Source: JAVBQG01 sp031549185
Lineage (GTDB): Bacteria > Synergistota > Synergistia > Synergistales > Synergistaceae
Reading direction: 5' to 3'
Length of the DNA stretch: 30,011 nt
Assembly: GCA_031549185.1 (NCBI GenBank)
Contig: JAVBQG010000072.1
Location: 1-30,011 of the forward strand
Positions 1 to 7,551 of the stretch are shown one piece after another. Below the pieces are notes generated by a model. It did not search any database. It was not told the origin of the DNA and saw only the letters and a program-made list of their open reading frames with translations. The position numbers and the translations under genes are program-made. Numbering within the stretch: position 1 is the stretch's first letter; each line of letters begins with the position of its first letter.

Positions 1-298
1 AGCGGATCTTGTCCCACCCCAACCCGTTGCCTCCCTCGACGCGAACCGGCATCCGCAGTTGCGCGGAGCCGACGCGCAGAGAGCCGCCCGAAGCAGTGAC
101 CGAAGTACCGGACGAAACGGAAGTCCGGCTTCCGGCCGCATCGCGCAACGAGAGCCCGCTGCCGAGCAGCTGTCCGGACGAGACGTCGGTCGCGACGCCG
201 ATCTTGATGCTCCCGTTGGGCACGGCCTGCGCAGTACCCGCGATGGCGAAGAATAAAAATATAAAGACGAATAGAGACTGAAAATACTTTCGGGTCAT
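1..298 (-). CDS. SpoIID/LytB-domain protein, N-terminal part (runs off the left edge)
   Basis: Partial gene; only the first 99 codons are in the window. The ATG (296-298) follows a GGAGGG ribosome site. Residues 1-25 form a signal peptide: basic MTRK, a Phe/Leu/Ile-rich core, then an AQA cleavage site, so the product is exported. The mature start contains IKIGVATD, later MPVRVEGGNGLGWDKIR, which resembles the start of SpoIID/LytB domains (IRVGL... and PVRxE...GxxYRG). SpoIID proteins are peptidoglycan lytic transglycosylases or amidase enhancers; in non-sporulating diderms their role is unclear. The position just after ruvB and DUF2905 matches a known gene order (ruvCAB, DUF2905, spoIID) in several anaerobes, which supports the call. 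The catalytic region is outside the window. Confidence 0.7.
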   Translation of the reverse strand, partial: MTRKYFQSLFVFIFLFFAIAGTAQAVPNGSIKIGVATDVSSGQLLGSGLSLRDAAGSRTSVSSGTSVTASGGSLRVGSAQLRMPVRVEGGNGLGWDKIR

Positions 299-335
299 TT
301 TATTAAATCCCTCCAAAAATTCGATACACGCGCCG

Positions 336-563
336 CTAGTGCCGGAAAAACTTCGCAAAGAGGTTCAACAACAGCGTGAGCACGACGCTCACGACGATCA
401 TGCTGGTAATCGGCACGAAGACCTTGACGTTCTTCCCCTGCCAGGCGATGTCGCCGGGCAGTTTGCCGAAGGGAATCCCCGTCTTCGAAACGGCGAAGAG
501 CAACACGCCGGCACAAAAGAGGACGATTCCGAACAGCATCAGGGTCTTGGCGAGCACGTTCAT
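336..563 (-). CDS. DUF2905 family small membrane protein
   Basis: A 75-residue protein with two membrane segments (about residues 5-27 and 50-70) joined by a short loop containing IPFGKLPGDIAWQGKN. That GxLPGDIxxxGKN loop is the signature of DUF2905, a family of unknown function commonly found next to ruvB. The ATG (561-563) overlaps the ruvB stop codon in an ATGA arrangement, so it is translationally coupled as part of the ruv operon. The TAG stop lies 37 nt before the SpoIID start. Family assignment is firm; the biochemical role is unknown. Confidence 0.85.
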   Translation of the reverse strand: MNVLAKTLMLFGIVLFCAGVLLFAVSKTGIPFGKLPGDIAWQGKNVKVFVPITSMIVVSVVLTLLLNLFAKFFRH

Positions 564-1660
564 ATAAACGGTTTCTCCGCGTCCCCCTCGTCGTCCAACA
601 GCGACATCTGCCGGAATTGCGGCGAGGGCGTCATGCCCATGTACTCGTACGTGTTGCGCGTCGCTTTGCGGCCGCGCGGCGTCCGTTCGAGCAGGCCCTT
701 CTGAATCAGATAGGGTTCGTAGATGTCCTCGATCGTCTGCGTGTCCTCGTTGAGCGCCGCGGCGAGCGTCGAAAGGCCGACGGGGCCACCGTCGAAGAGC
801 TCCAGCAAAGCGCGCAGAAATTTGCGGTCCTGTTCGTCGAGCCCCTGCACGTCGACCCCGAGCATGTCGAGGGCCGCCTTCGCCAATGCGGGCGAGATCG
901 TGCTCTCCTCGCGCACCTGCGCCACGTCGCGCACGCGCCGCAACAGGCGCAGAGCCACGCGCGGCGTTCCACGCGCGCGCAGGCCGACCTCCCGTGCCGC
1001 CGCCTCCGTAATCGAGGCGCCGAGCACATCGGCCCCGCGCAGCACGATCTGCGTCAGCTCCTCCGACGTGTAGAGGTGGAGCTGCTCCACGATGCCGAAG
1101 CGCGCGCGCAACGGCGAAGTCAGGAGCCCCAGGCGCGTCGTCGCGCCGATCAGCGTGAAGCGAGGCAGCTGCAGGCGTATGCTGCGCGCCAGCGGCCCCT
1201 TGCCGACGACGATGGCCAGACAAAAGTCCTCCATCGCCGGATACAGAATCTCCTCGATGTTGGCCGACATGCGGTGGATCTCGTCGATGAAGAGCACGTC
1301 GCTCTGCTGGATGTTCGAGAGAATGGCGGCGAGATCTCCGGCGCGCTCGAGCGCGGGGCCGGAGGTGACGCGCAGGTTGCCCTTCATCTCCCTGGCGATG
1401 ATCCCGGCACGCGTCGTCTTGCCGAGGCCGGGCGGACCGTAGAAGAGCGTGTGATCGAGCGGTTCCTCGCGGCTCTGCGAGGCCCGGATGAAGATCGAGA
1501 GTTTGTCCTTCAGGGCGTCCTGGCCGATGAACTCGGCCAGCGCCTGCGGACGCAGGGTGAGGATATCCTCCTCCCCCTCGCGACGCAAGGTCTCGAACGG
1601 CTTTTTCCCCGCGCTCTCCGGCGCGCTCAGAAGTTCGTTCATGTTGAAGGTTTCCATCAT
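560..1660 (-). CDS. ruvB: Holliday junction branch migration ATPase RuvB
   Basis: Hexameric AAA+ motor that drives Holliday-junction branch migration with RuvA. The protein has 366 residues, slightly longer than the usual ~340 because of a 20-25 residue N-terminal tail. Walker A GPPGLGKT is at 75-82, Walker B VLFIDEIHR at 122-130, the GATTR sensor/arginine-finger region at 172-190 (LRARFGI), and RGTPRVALRLLRRVRD is the sensor-2 region. A C-terminal winged helix ends in TRNTYEYMG. The start overlaps the ruvA stop by 4 nt (ATGATGG); the second or the seventh codon (both ATG) could also serve. Oddity: the residue after Walker A TT is Arg84, where the family normally has Leu (GKTTLA). It lies in the yebC-ruvCAB operon. 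Confidence 0.97.
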   Translation of the reverse strand: MMETFNMNELLSAPESAGKKPFETLRREGEEDILTLRPQALAEFIGQDALKDKLSIFIRASQSREEPLDHTLFYGPPGLGKTTRAGIIAREMKGNLRVTSGPALERAGDLAAILSNIQQSDVLFIDEIHRMSANIEEILYPAMEDFCLAIVVGKGPLARSIRLQLPRFTLIGATTRLGLLTSPLRARFGIVEQLHLYTSEELTQIVLRGADVLGASITEAAAREVGLRARGTPRVALRLLRRVRDVAQVREESTISPALAKAALDMLGVDVQGLDEQDRKFLRALLELFDGGPVGLSTLAAALNEDTQTIEDIYEPYLIQKGLLERTPRGRKATRNTYEYMGMTPSPQFRQMSLLDDEGDAEKPFI

Positions 1661-2274
1661 CTACCCGCCGTCGCCCGCTGCAGCCTCGCGAGGGAGGATT
1701 TCATCAATTCTTCCTCGGTCCACGACCGGTCCTCTCCCCCTTCGCCGCGGCAGGCCGAGACCGCGTGAACGGCCTCGCTCTGCGAGAAGCCGAGGCCGAC
1801 GAGGCCGGAGACTACCTCCGCGTCCATCGATCCGCGCTTGCCGGAGACGGGCACGGCGCTCGCGAAGGCGGCGAACTTTTTCTCCACCTTCGAGCGCAGC
1901 TCGAAGCAGATGCGCTCCGCGCGTTTGGGGCCAAGCCCCGGCACGGCAAGGCGCGACGAGTCCTCCGCCAGGATGGCCGAGACGATCGCCTCCACGCCGA
2001 GATGCCGCAGCAGCGCGATCGACAGCTTGCCGCCCATCGTCTTGACCTGCGTGATCTCCAGAAAGAGCGCGCGCTCGGCGTCGTCGGAGAAGCCAAAGAG
2101 CGCCATCCCCGCGTCGCTCACCTGCAGATAGGCCTGGCAGGAGAGAAACTCGTTCGGGCGCGCCACGGCAAGCAGGCTGCCGGAGGCGAAGACCTCCAGG
2201 CCGAAGCCCGCCACGTCGAGGCATATGCTCTCCGCGTCGACGGAAAGAACGGTTCCCGATAGCATCCGAATCAT
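1657..2274 (-). CDS. ruvA: Holliday junction DNA-binding protein RuvA
   Basis: Tetrameric junction-binding protein that loads RuvB. 205 residues, the normal length. Residues 1-62 form the OB-fold (MIRMLSGTVLSVDAESICLD). Two helix-hairpin-helix motifs follow: VKTMGGKLSIALL at 77-89 and VPGLGPKRAERICFEL at 111-126. A flexible linker leads to the C-terminal RuvB-contact domain (about 150-200), where VVSGLVGLGFSQSEAVHAV is recognisable. The first HhH reads TMGGK instead of the common GVGPK, a variation in the loop that contacts DNA phosphates. The ATG directly abuts the ruvC stop, and the gene's TGA overlaps the ruvB start. Confidence 0.96.
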   Translation of the reverse strand: MIRMLSGTVLSVDAESICLDVAGFGLEVFASGSLLAVARPNEFLSCQAYLQVSDAGMALFGFSDDAERALFLEITQVKTMGGKLSIALLRHLGVEAIVSAILAEDSSRLAVPGLGPKRAERICFELRSKVEKKFAAFASAVPVSGKRGSMDAEVVSGLVGLGFSQSEAVHAVSACRGEGGEDRSWTEEELMKSSLARLQRATAGR

Positions 2275-2772
2275 CTACAGTCCCCTGCCGTTTCCTCGTT
2301 CGTATGTCGCCAGCGAAAGCCCCGTCACCGCGATCGCCAGCGCGTCCGCCGCGTCGTCGGGACGCGGAATCTCCTTCAGGTTCAACAGGTAGCGCACCAT
2401 GCCCTGCACCTGCGACTTCTCCGCCGCGCCGTTGCCGCAGATCGCCATCTTGACCTCCGCGGGCTTGGGCTCGTACGGCACGAAGCCGAACTCCGCCGCC
2501 GCCAGCAACACCACGCCACGCGCCTGATAGACCATCTCCGCCGTCGTGACGTTGCGCCCGAAGTAGAGGCGCTCGACCGCCACCGCGTCTGGGCGGTGCT
2601 CGGCGATCTTGGCCCGCAGGACGCCGTACAGGTCGTGCAGGCGCTTTGAGATCGGATCCCCCGGCTCGGTCGATATGGCGCCGTAGTCGAGGGCCTGCAG
2701 CATATCGCCCTCCTGCCGCACTACGCCGTAGCCGAGCAGGCCGAGCCCTGGGTCGATCCCGAAACAGACCAA
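2275..2772 (-). CDS. ruvC: Crossover junction endodeoxyribonuclease RuvC
   Basis: Holliday-junction resolvase that nicks opposing strands after RuvAB migration. 165 residues. The four acidic metal ligands of the RNase H fold are visible: Asp7 (FGIDPGLG), Glu67 (VAVERLYFGRN), Asp140 and Asp143 (RPDDAADALAIA). The start is TTG at 2770-2772. An in-frame stop lies five codons upstream and no ATG or GTG intervenes, so TTG is the only plausible start unless ACG is used. The ribosome site is weak, so translation probably couples to yebC, which ends 12 nt upstream. Confidence 0.96.
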   Translation of the reverse strand: MVCFGIDPGLGLLGYGVVRQEGDMLQALDYGAISTEPGDPISKRLHDLYGVLRAKIAEHRPDAVAVERLYFGRNVTTAEMVYQARGVVLLAAAEFGFVPYEPKPAEVKMAICGNGAAEKSQVQGMVRYLLNLKEIPRPDDAADALAIAVTGLSLATYERGNGRGL

Positions 2773-2784
2773 AGCCGTATCCGT

Positions 2785-3534
2785 TTAATCCAGCTGCGCC
2801 AGAATCTCTTCCGGGATGTCGAAATTCGAGTAGACGTTCTGCACGTCGTCATGTTCCTCGAAGCGCTCGATCATCGACATCAGCTTGGCGGCCTCTTCCT
2901 TCGTCTTCACCTCGACGGTGTTCTTGGGCTCGAGCGTCGTCTCCGCCCCACTAACCACATAGCCCGCGTCGCGGATGGCCGAGGCCACGTCGGAGAGCAC
3001 GGAAGGCTCGCAGGTGATCTCGAAATCCTCGTCCTCGTGCGTCATGTCCTCCGCGCCCGCGTCGATGGCCACGCCGAGCAGCTCGTCCTCGTCGACGCCC
3101 TTGCCCGTCACTGTGATGACGCCCTTGCGCTCGAAGTTCCACGCCACGCAGCCTAGTTCGCCGATGGCGCCGCCCGTCTTAGTGAAGAGCACGCGCATCT
3201 CCGGCGCGGTGCGGTTGCGGTTGTCGGTGCTGACCTCGACCATGACGGCGACGCCGCCCGGGCCGTACCCCTCGTACGTGATGTCCTCGTAGGTCACGCC
3301 CTCGAGGTTGCCGCTGCCGCGTTTGACCGCGCGCTCGATGTTGTCCATCGGCACGTTCCCCTCGCGCGCGCGATCGATCGCGACCTTGAGCTGGAAGTTC
3401 GCGTTGGGATCGCCGCCGCCGGCCTTGGCCGCCGCGATGATATTCTTCGTCAATCGCTGGTACGCCACGCCCTTCTTCGCGTCCTGCGCGGCCTTGCGGT
3501 GTTTTATATTCGCCCATTTGGAATGTCCTGACAT
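2785..3534 (-). CDS. yebC: YebC/TACO1-family protein (ribosome-associated / transcriptional regulator)
   Basis: 249 residues, full length for the family. The diagnostic N-terminus MSGHSKWANIKHRKAAQD is present, as are GPGGVAVMVE (middle domain) and the acidic C-terminal domain. YebC proteins were long annotated as transcriptional regulators; recent work on the family supports a role on ribosomes relieving stalls at proline-rich sequences, like mitochondrial TACO1. The ATG (3532-3534) is preceded by a strong GAGGTGA site. It is first in the ruvCAB operon, a widespread arrangement. The 5' side is short and followed upstream by a REP repeat (3582-3629). Confidence 0.95.
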   Translation of the reverse strand: MSGHSKWANIKHRKAAQDAKKGVAYQRLTKNIIAAAKAGGGDPNANFQLKVAIDRAREGNVPMDNIERAVKRGSGNLEGVTYEDITYEGYGPGGVAVMVEVSTDNRNRTAPEMRVLFTKTGGAIGELGCVAWNFERKGVITVTGKGVDEDELLGVAIDAGAEDMTHEDEDFEITCEPSVLSDVASAIRDAGYVVSGAETTLEPKNTVEVKTKEEAAKLMSMIERFEEHDDVQNVYSNFDIPEEILAQLD

Positions 3535-3581
3535 TTGAATTCACCTCATATACATAATCAATAATCACAAACTCTATACCC

Positions 3582-3629
3582 GTAGCGACGCGCATTGCGC
3601 GTCCGCGGACGGCCAATGGCCGTCCCTAC
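3582..3629. repeat. Compact REP pair (BIME-like) with two different stems
   Basis: Two head-to-head hairpin units. The left unit (plus orientation) is GTAG, C, then stem GACGCGC, loop ATT, GCGCGTC (3587-3603). The right unit (minus orientation) is GTAG then stem GGACGGCC, loop ATT, GGCCGTCC (3607-3625). Each unit has the GTAG tetranucleotide plus short-loop palindrome typical of REP elements mobilised by RAYT transposases. It lies between the yebC promoter side and the nadE 3' end. Confidence 0.7.
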
Positions 3630-3687
3630 AACAACTGGAATACATGAACCGTTGGCGGAGGCAGCCCCCGCGCCTCGATTCGATCGA

Positions 3688-4434
3688 TCATCTGGGAACC
3701 GGCGCGATCGGGGGCATGTTGCGCTTGTGCCGCGAGCTCGCGTCCGCCTTCCGGATCCGCTCGCAGACGGCGGGATCGCCCTCGCCCGTGGCGATGAAAC
3801 AATCCAGGTCCGCGTAGCTGACACCCATCTCCGACTCGTCCGTCTGCCCCTCCCAGAGGCCGGCTGTCGGCGCCTTGTCGACGATCGCGTCGGGGACGCC
3901 GAGATATCGCGCCAGCACGAAGACCTCGCCCTTGAGCAGATCGCCGAAGGGCAGCAGGTCGACGCCGGAGTCGCCGTGTTTCGTAAAGTAGCCGTAGGTC
4001 AATTCGTCCTTGTTGCCGCCGCCGCAGACGAGAAAATTGCGGCTCTGCGCGACCGCGTAGAGCGTCGTCATGCGCAGGCGCGGCTTGATGTTGGCTGCGG
4101 CGAGGGGAGAGAGTTGCCCGGCGCTCGCTTCCATCGCCGCCACACAGCAGTCAAAGGCTTCCGTCAGATCGATCTTCTTCACGGGGATGTCGAGGGCGCC
4201 AGCCACCAGCCGCGCGTGTTCCTCGTCGACCGGCATACTGTGGCAGGGCATGATGACGGCGAGCATGTCATCTTTCGCGCAGATCCGCCGCAACAGAGCG
4301 GCGAGCGCCGCCGAATCCACGCCGCCCGAGAGGCCGAGCACGGCGCCCCGGGCGCCGGCCGCGTCGAAGGCGTCTTTCAGCCACTTTTCCAAAAACGTGG
4401 CAATCTTCGCGGGATCGCGATAAAATTGCGCCAT
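3688..4434 (-). CDS. nadE: Ammonia-dependent NAD synthetase NadE
   Basis: Final step of NAD synthesis: amidation of nicotinate adenine dinucleotide with ATP and ammonia. 248 residues counted from MAQFYRDPAK. PP-loop SGGVDSA is at 36-42; NIKPRLRMTTLYAVAQ at 115-130 and GNKDELTYGYFTKHGDSGVD at 140-159 form the dinucleotide and ATP sites; KAPTAGLWEGQTDE at 187-200 is the conserved substrate loop. There is no glutaminase (nitrilase) domain, so free ammonia is the likely nitrogen donor. The chosen ATG (4432-4434) has a GAGGGTGG ribosome site; an upstream in-frame extension crosses the promoter and is not used. Transcribed divergently from the radical SAM gene. Confidence 0.95.
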   Translation of the reverse strand: MAQFYRDPAKIATFLEKWLKDAFDAAGARGAVLGLSGGVDSAALAALLRRICAKDDMLAVIMPCHSMPVDEEHARLVAGALDIPVKKIDLTEAFDCCVAAMEASAGQLSPLAAANIKPRLRMTTLYAVAQSRNFLVCGGGNKDELTYGYFTKHGDSGVDLLPFGDLLKGEVFVLARYLGVPDAIVDKAPTAGLWEGQTDESEMGVSYADLDCFIATGEGDPAVCERIRKADASSRHKRNMPPIAPVPR

Positions 4435-4474
4435 ATATGCCACCCTCTTTGCTGAAATTTTTTTATCGCAGGAT

Positions 4475-4502
4475 ATTTTATCATATGGGGAGCGCCGATC
4501 AA
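4475..4502 (-). promoter_or_regulatory. Candidate sigma70-type promoter for nadE
   Basis: Minus strand: -35 TTGATC (4497-4502), 16-nt spacer, -10 TAAAAT (4475-4480), about 40 nt before the nadE ATG. Both boxes match consensus at 4 to 5 of 6 positions. Confidence 0.45.
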
Positions 4503-4570
4503 AACGCCCATGCGACAATCTTCGCCCCCCTGGATCAGCGACAAATCATGATTTTTTAGGAAGTGCTTGC

Positions 4571-6268
4571 ATGAAGGCTTTGATCATCGACGGCTACGTG
4601 GACGAACCCGCGTGCTTCGGGGTCCCCCCGTATATTTCACCGTATGTGCGCTACGCGGCAGGCGTGTTTTTCTCGCGCGGGCTCGACGTGTCGTACAGGA
4701 CGTGCGACGCGTGGCGCACGTCCCCGAAAGAAGAGCGGTGCGAGCTGCTCGGCCAGTCCGGTGTCGTCTTCGTCGTCATGGGGCTCACCGTGCCGGGGCG
4801 CTACCGCGGGGGCTCGCCGCTGACGCTGCGGGAGCTCGAGGCGATCGCCGTCTCACCACGTGGGGGCAAGCTGATCCTGGCCGGCCCCGTACACGCCGGT
4901 TATACGCTCCGCGGCGGCACGCGCGCGGTCAAAATTCTGCCGGAGGGCGTCGACTTTCTCGCGTCGGGAGATCCCGAGGCATCCCTAAACGCCTTTCTGC
5001 GAAACGGCGAATGGGTCGAGGGCGCGAGGAGAGATTACAAATGGCTCGACGAGATCGCCCCGCTCGGCGCGAGGATCGCAAAACAGCACCCCGCCTACCC
5101 CGACGTCATCGCGGAGATGGAGCTCTCGCGCGGCTGCGACCGCGTGGACGGGCGCTGCAGTTTCTGCACCGAGGGAGCCGTGGCCCTTTACGAGGAGCGC
5201 TCCGCCGCCGGCGTCGCCGACGAGGTCCGCGCGCTCGCCGCGTGCGGCGTCGGTGCCTTCCGGCTCGGGCGGTGCGCCAACATCCTCGCCTGGGGCGGAG
5301 AGCCCACGGCGAGGGGGATTCGCCCGAATCCCTCTCGCATGGAGAAGCTGTATGCCGCCATCCGACAGGCCGCGCCGAACCTCTCCGCGCTGCACACCGA
5401 CAACTGCAACCCGCTGACGCTGGCGACCTTCCCGCACGAGTCGCGCAGCTGCCTCGAGGCGATCGTCCGCCACAACACCGAGGGCGACGGGCTTTCGCTG
5501 GGCATCGAGTGCGTGGACCCGGCCGTCCGGGCCCTCAACAATCTCAAGGTCTCCCTGGAGGAGGCGATTGCGACCGTTCGCCTGATCAATGAGGCTGGTT
5601 TCGTGCGCAGAACGCCGAACGCGCTGCCCGCCCTGCTGCCTGGGCTTAACTTCATCGTGGGCCTCGCGGGCGACTCGAAGGAGAGCCTCGCGTGGAACCG
5701 CAGGTTTTTGCAGACGCTGCTCGACGAGGACCTCGCCGTGCGCCGCATCAACATACGCCGCGCGATGGTCTTTCCGGAATCGCGCCTCGCAAACCTGCTC
5801 GACGAAAACGCGTCGAGCGTGCGGGAGAGGGAGTATCGGCGATGGAAGGAGTGGGTGCGCGAGGAGGTCGACCCCGCGATGCTCGCGCGCGTCGCGCCCG
5901 ACGGCACACTGCTGCGCGGCGTCATCGCCGAGGAGCGGAGCGGCAACCTCCTCTTCGGCAGGCAGCTCGGCAGCTACCCGCCGCTCGCCGGGGTCGTCTC
6001 GCCGGATCGAGAGGTGGGCGAAAAGCTGGACGTGATGGTGACGGACCGCGGCTCCCGTTCGCTCACCGGCGTCGTGCACCCGCTCGACGTCGACAAATGC
6101 AGCCGCGCGGAGCTGGTCGCGCTGCCCGGCATCGGCAAGGCGCGCGCCGAGCGCCTGATCGCCGGAAGGCCGTACGGCTCGCCGGAGGAGATAAAAAAAT
6201 CCCTCGGCGCGCTGGACGCCCCGGGGATCGAGGAAAATCTATTGAAATATTTTCTGCCCGTTTCGTAG
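4571..6268 (+). CDS. Radical SAM protein with C-terminal helix-hairpin-helix (COG1031-like)
   Basis: 565 residues; function unknown. The N-terminal ~150 residues resemble a Rossmann/B12-binding-like domain and open with MKALIIDGYVDEPACFGVPP, which I recall as characteristic of archaeal COG1031 proteins. The [4Fe-4S]/SAM motif is Cys189-X6-Cys196-X2-Cys199 rather than the usual CX3CX2C. The TIM-barrel continues to about 400 (LHTDNCNP, GLNFIVGLAGDSKESL, RRINIRRAMVFPESR). Residues 505-565 form a helix-hairpin-helix (LPGIGKARAERLI at 518-530), suggesting nucleic-acid contact. The ATG follows AGGAAG by 7-8 nt. The TAG stop lies inside a REP repeat. Archaeal-like features suggest ancient lateral transfer; substrate is not predictable. 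Confidence 0.8.
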   Translation: MKALIIDGYVDEPACFGVPPYISPYVRYAAGVFFSRGLDVSYRTCDAWRTSPKEERCELLGQSGVVFVVMGLTVPGRYRGGSPLTLRELEAIAVSPRGGKLILAGPVHAGYTLRGGTRAVKILPEGVDFLASGDPEASLNAFLRNGEWVEGARRDYKWLDEIAPLGARIAKQHPAYPDVIAEMELSRGCDRVDGRCSFCTEGAVALYEERSAAGVADEVRALAACGVGAFRLGRCANILAWGGEPTARGIRPNPSRMEKLYAAIRQAAPNLSALHTDNCNPLTLATFPHESRSCLEAIVRHNTEGDGLSLGIECVDPAVRALNNLKVSLEEAIATVRLINEAGFVRRTPNALPALLPGLNFIVGLAGDSKESLAWNRRFLQTLLDEDLAVRRINIRRAMVFPESRLANLLDENASSVREREYRRWKEWVREEVDPAMLARVAPDGTLLRGVIAEERSGNLLFGRQLGSYPPLAGVVSPDREVGEKLDVMVTDRGSRSLTGVVHPLDVDKCSRAELVALPGIGKARAERLIAGRPYGSPEEIKKSLGALDAPGIEENLLKYFLPVS

Positions 6269-6341
6269 GGGCGAACTGTGTTCGCCCGGCAAGAAACATG
6301 TTTTTTTCAGGACAGACGGGCGAACACAGTTCGCCCCTACG
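6264..6341. repeat. Inverted REP pair (BIME) with perfect 25-bp arms
   Basis: Arms 6264-6288 and 6317-6341 are perfect reverse complements around a 28-nt centre. Each arm is itself a REP unit: GTAG, stem GGGCGAAC, loop TGT, GTTCGCCC. It sits between the convergent radical SAM and GGDEF genes. The GTAG of the left arm supplies the TAG stop (6266-6268) of the radical SAM gene. A transcript through either arm would fold into a stable hairpin, so it may also limit convergent read-through. Confidence 0.85.
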
Positions 6342-6365
6342 TAAAACGGTGTCCCGTCACAATGC

Positions 6366-7373
6366 TTACGAGATATTTTCCAACGAAATGATATTGTCGC
6401 TCTCCTGTGCCGGGTCCGTCCAGAACTTCCACCCGTTGCGGCCCTGCTCTTTGACCTGATACATCGCCGCGTCCGCGCGGAAGAGAAGAGTCTCCTCGTC
6501 CAGACCGTTCGCGGGGAAGAGGCAGACACCGAGGCTGGCGGTGATCTGCACACTCTGCCCCCACACGATAAAGGGCTTCGCCAGCGAATCGCAGATTCTC
6601 TGCGCGATATGACCGGTGATCGATACATTATCCTCCCCTTCGAGGTCCAGCAGAAGGATGTTGAACTCGTCGCCACCGATGCGCGACACGACATCCGTCT
6701 CACGCACCTCGTTGCGAAGGCGGTCTGCCACTTTGATGAGCAACTCGTCCCCCGCCGCGTGCCCCATCGTGTCGTTCACAGTTTTGAAATTGTCCAGATC
6801 AAGCGCCAGGATCGCGCCGCCGGGCCTGCTGCGCTTGACTCTCGCAAGGGCCTTGACGAGGCTGGCCGAGAAGAGAGCCCGGTTCGAAAGGCCGGTGAGC
6901 GGATCGTGCGTGGCTTGATGATAGAGCACGTCCTGCATGCCCTTGAAATCCGTGATATCGATGAGGGTAGCGACACTCGCGATCGGCGCTCCGCTCTCGT
7001 CGTGAATGGGAAACGCCGCCACGGAAACCCAGCGCTCGCGACCCGTTTCCAGCGTGACGATCTGTATCCTCCTGATGACACGGCGCCCCTGCCGCAGGGC
7101 GACGAAGAGGGGCTCGCCCTCGGTATCGACAGGCGTGTTGTCGAACGACCGCAGTTCTTTGCCCGCGCAGAGCTCCCTCCACTTCACATTTTCGGATCGC
7201 TTCGGGTCGTAGTCGAAAATCTCCGCGGCTGCCCGGTTGATCAAAAGGACGGTCCCCTCCGGATCGATCGCGACAAAACCCGCAGGCGACTGCTCCACCA
7301 AGGCGGACAGGATTGCGCGTGCGTCTTCGCCTCGATTCATAAAGGCCACTGCTGAAAAATCTTCTACAGTCAT
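6366..7373 (-). CDS. PAS-GGDEF diguanylate cyclase
   Basis: 335 residues, predicted cytoplasmic (no membrane segment seen). A PAS sensor domain spans about 20-145 (QSPAGFVAIDPEGTVLLINR, then the PAC-like RWVSVAAFPIHDESG). The GGDEF domain starts at ATHDPLTGLSNRALF (154-168). FKTVNDTMGHAAGDELL (196-212) holds metal and substrate residues, and the intact signature GGDEF is at 233-237. An allosteric inhibitory I-site RxxD (Arg224-Asp227) sits five residues before it, so the enzyme should synthesise cyclic di-GMP under product feedback. The PAS ligand is unknown. The ATG at 7371-7373 has GAGGGG upstream. It is a stand-alone gene, convergent with the radical SAM gene. Confidence 0.92.
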   Translation of the reverse strand: MTVEDFSAVAFMNRGEDARAILSALVEQSPAGFVAIDPEGTVLLINRAAAEIFDYDPKRSENVKWRELCAGKELRSFDNTPVDTEGEPLFVALRQGRRVIRRIQIVTLETGRERWVSVAAFPIHDESGAPIASVATLIDITDFKGMQDVLYHQATHDPLTGLSNRALFSASLVKALARVKRSRPGGAILALDLDNFKTVNDTMGHAAGDELLIKVADRLRNEVRETDVVSRIGGDEFNILLLDLEGEDNVSITGHIAQRICDSLAKPFIVWGQSVQITASLGVCLFPANGLDEETLLFRADAAMYQVKEQGRNGWKFWTDPAQESDNIISLENIS

Positions 7374-7451
7374 CGTTAGTTACACCCCTCGCCCTATTAC
7401 GCAACATTGTTTAATGCCACTAGAAAAATATCGGCTAAAAAGACCGAAAAG

Positions 7452-7479
7452 ATTATATCTCTTTCTTTCGATTTTGAAA
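7452..7479 (-). promoter_or_regulatory. Candidate promoter for the GGDEF gene
   Basis: Minus strand: perfect -10 TATAAT (7452-7457) with a weak -35 TTTCAA (7474-7479) at 16-nt spacing. It would give a 5' leader of about 70 nt. The rest of the gap 7374-7551 shows no gene. Confidence 0.4.
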
Positions 7480-7551
7480 CAGGATGGCAGCACCCGCATC
7501 CTCGGACATTGAGGGTCTCATGTATTGGAGCGAGCTGGAGGAGTCGACGCT

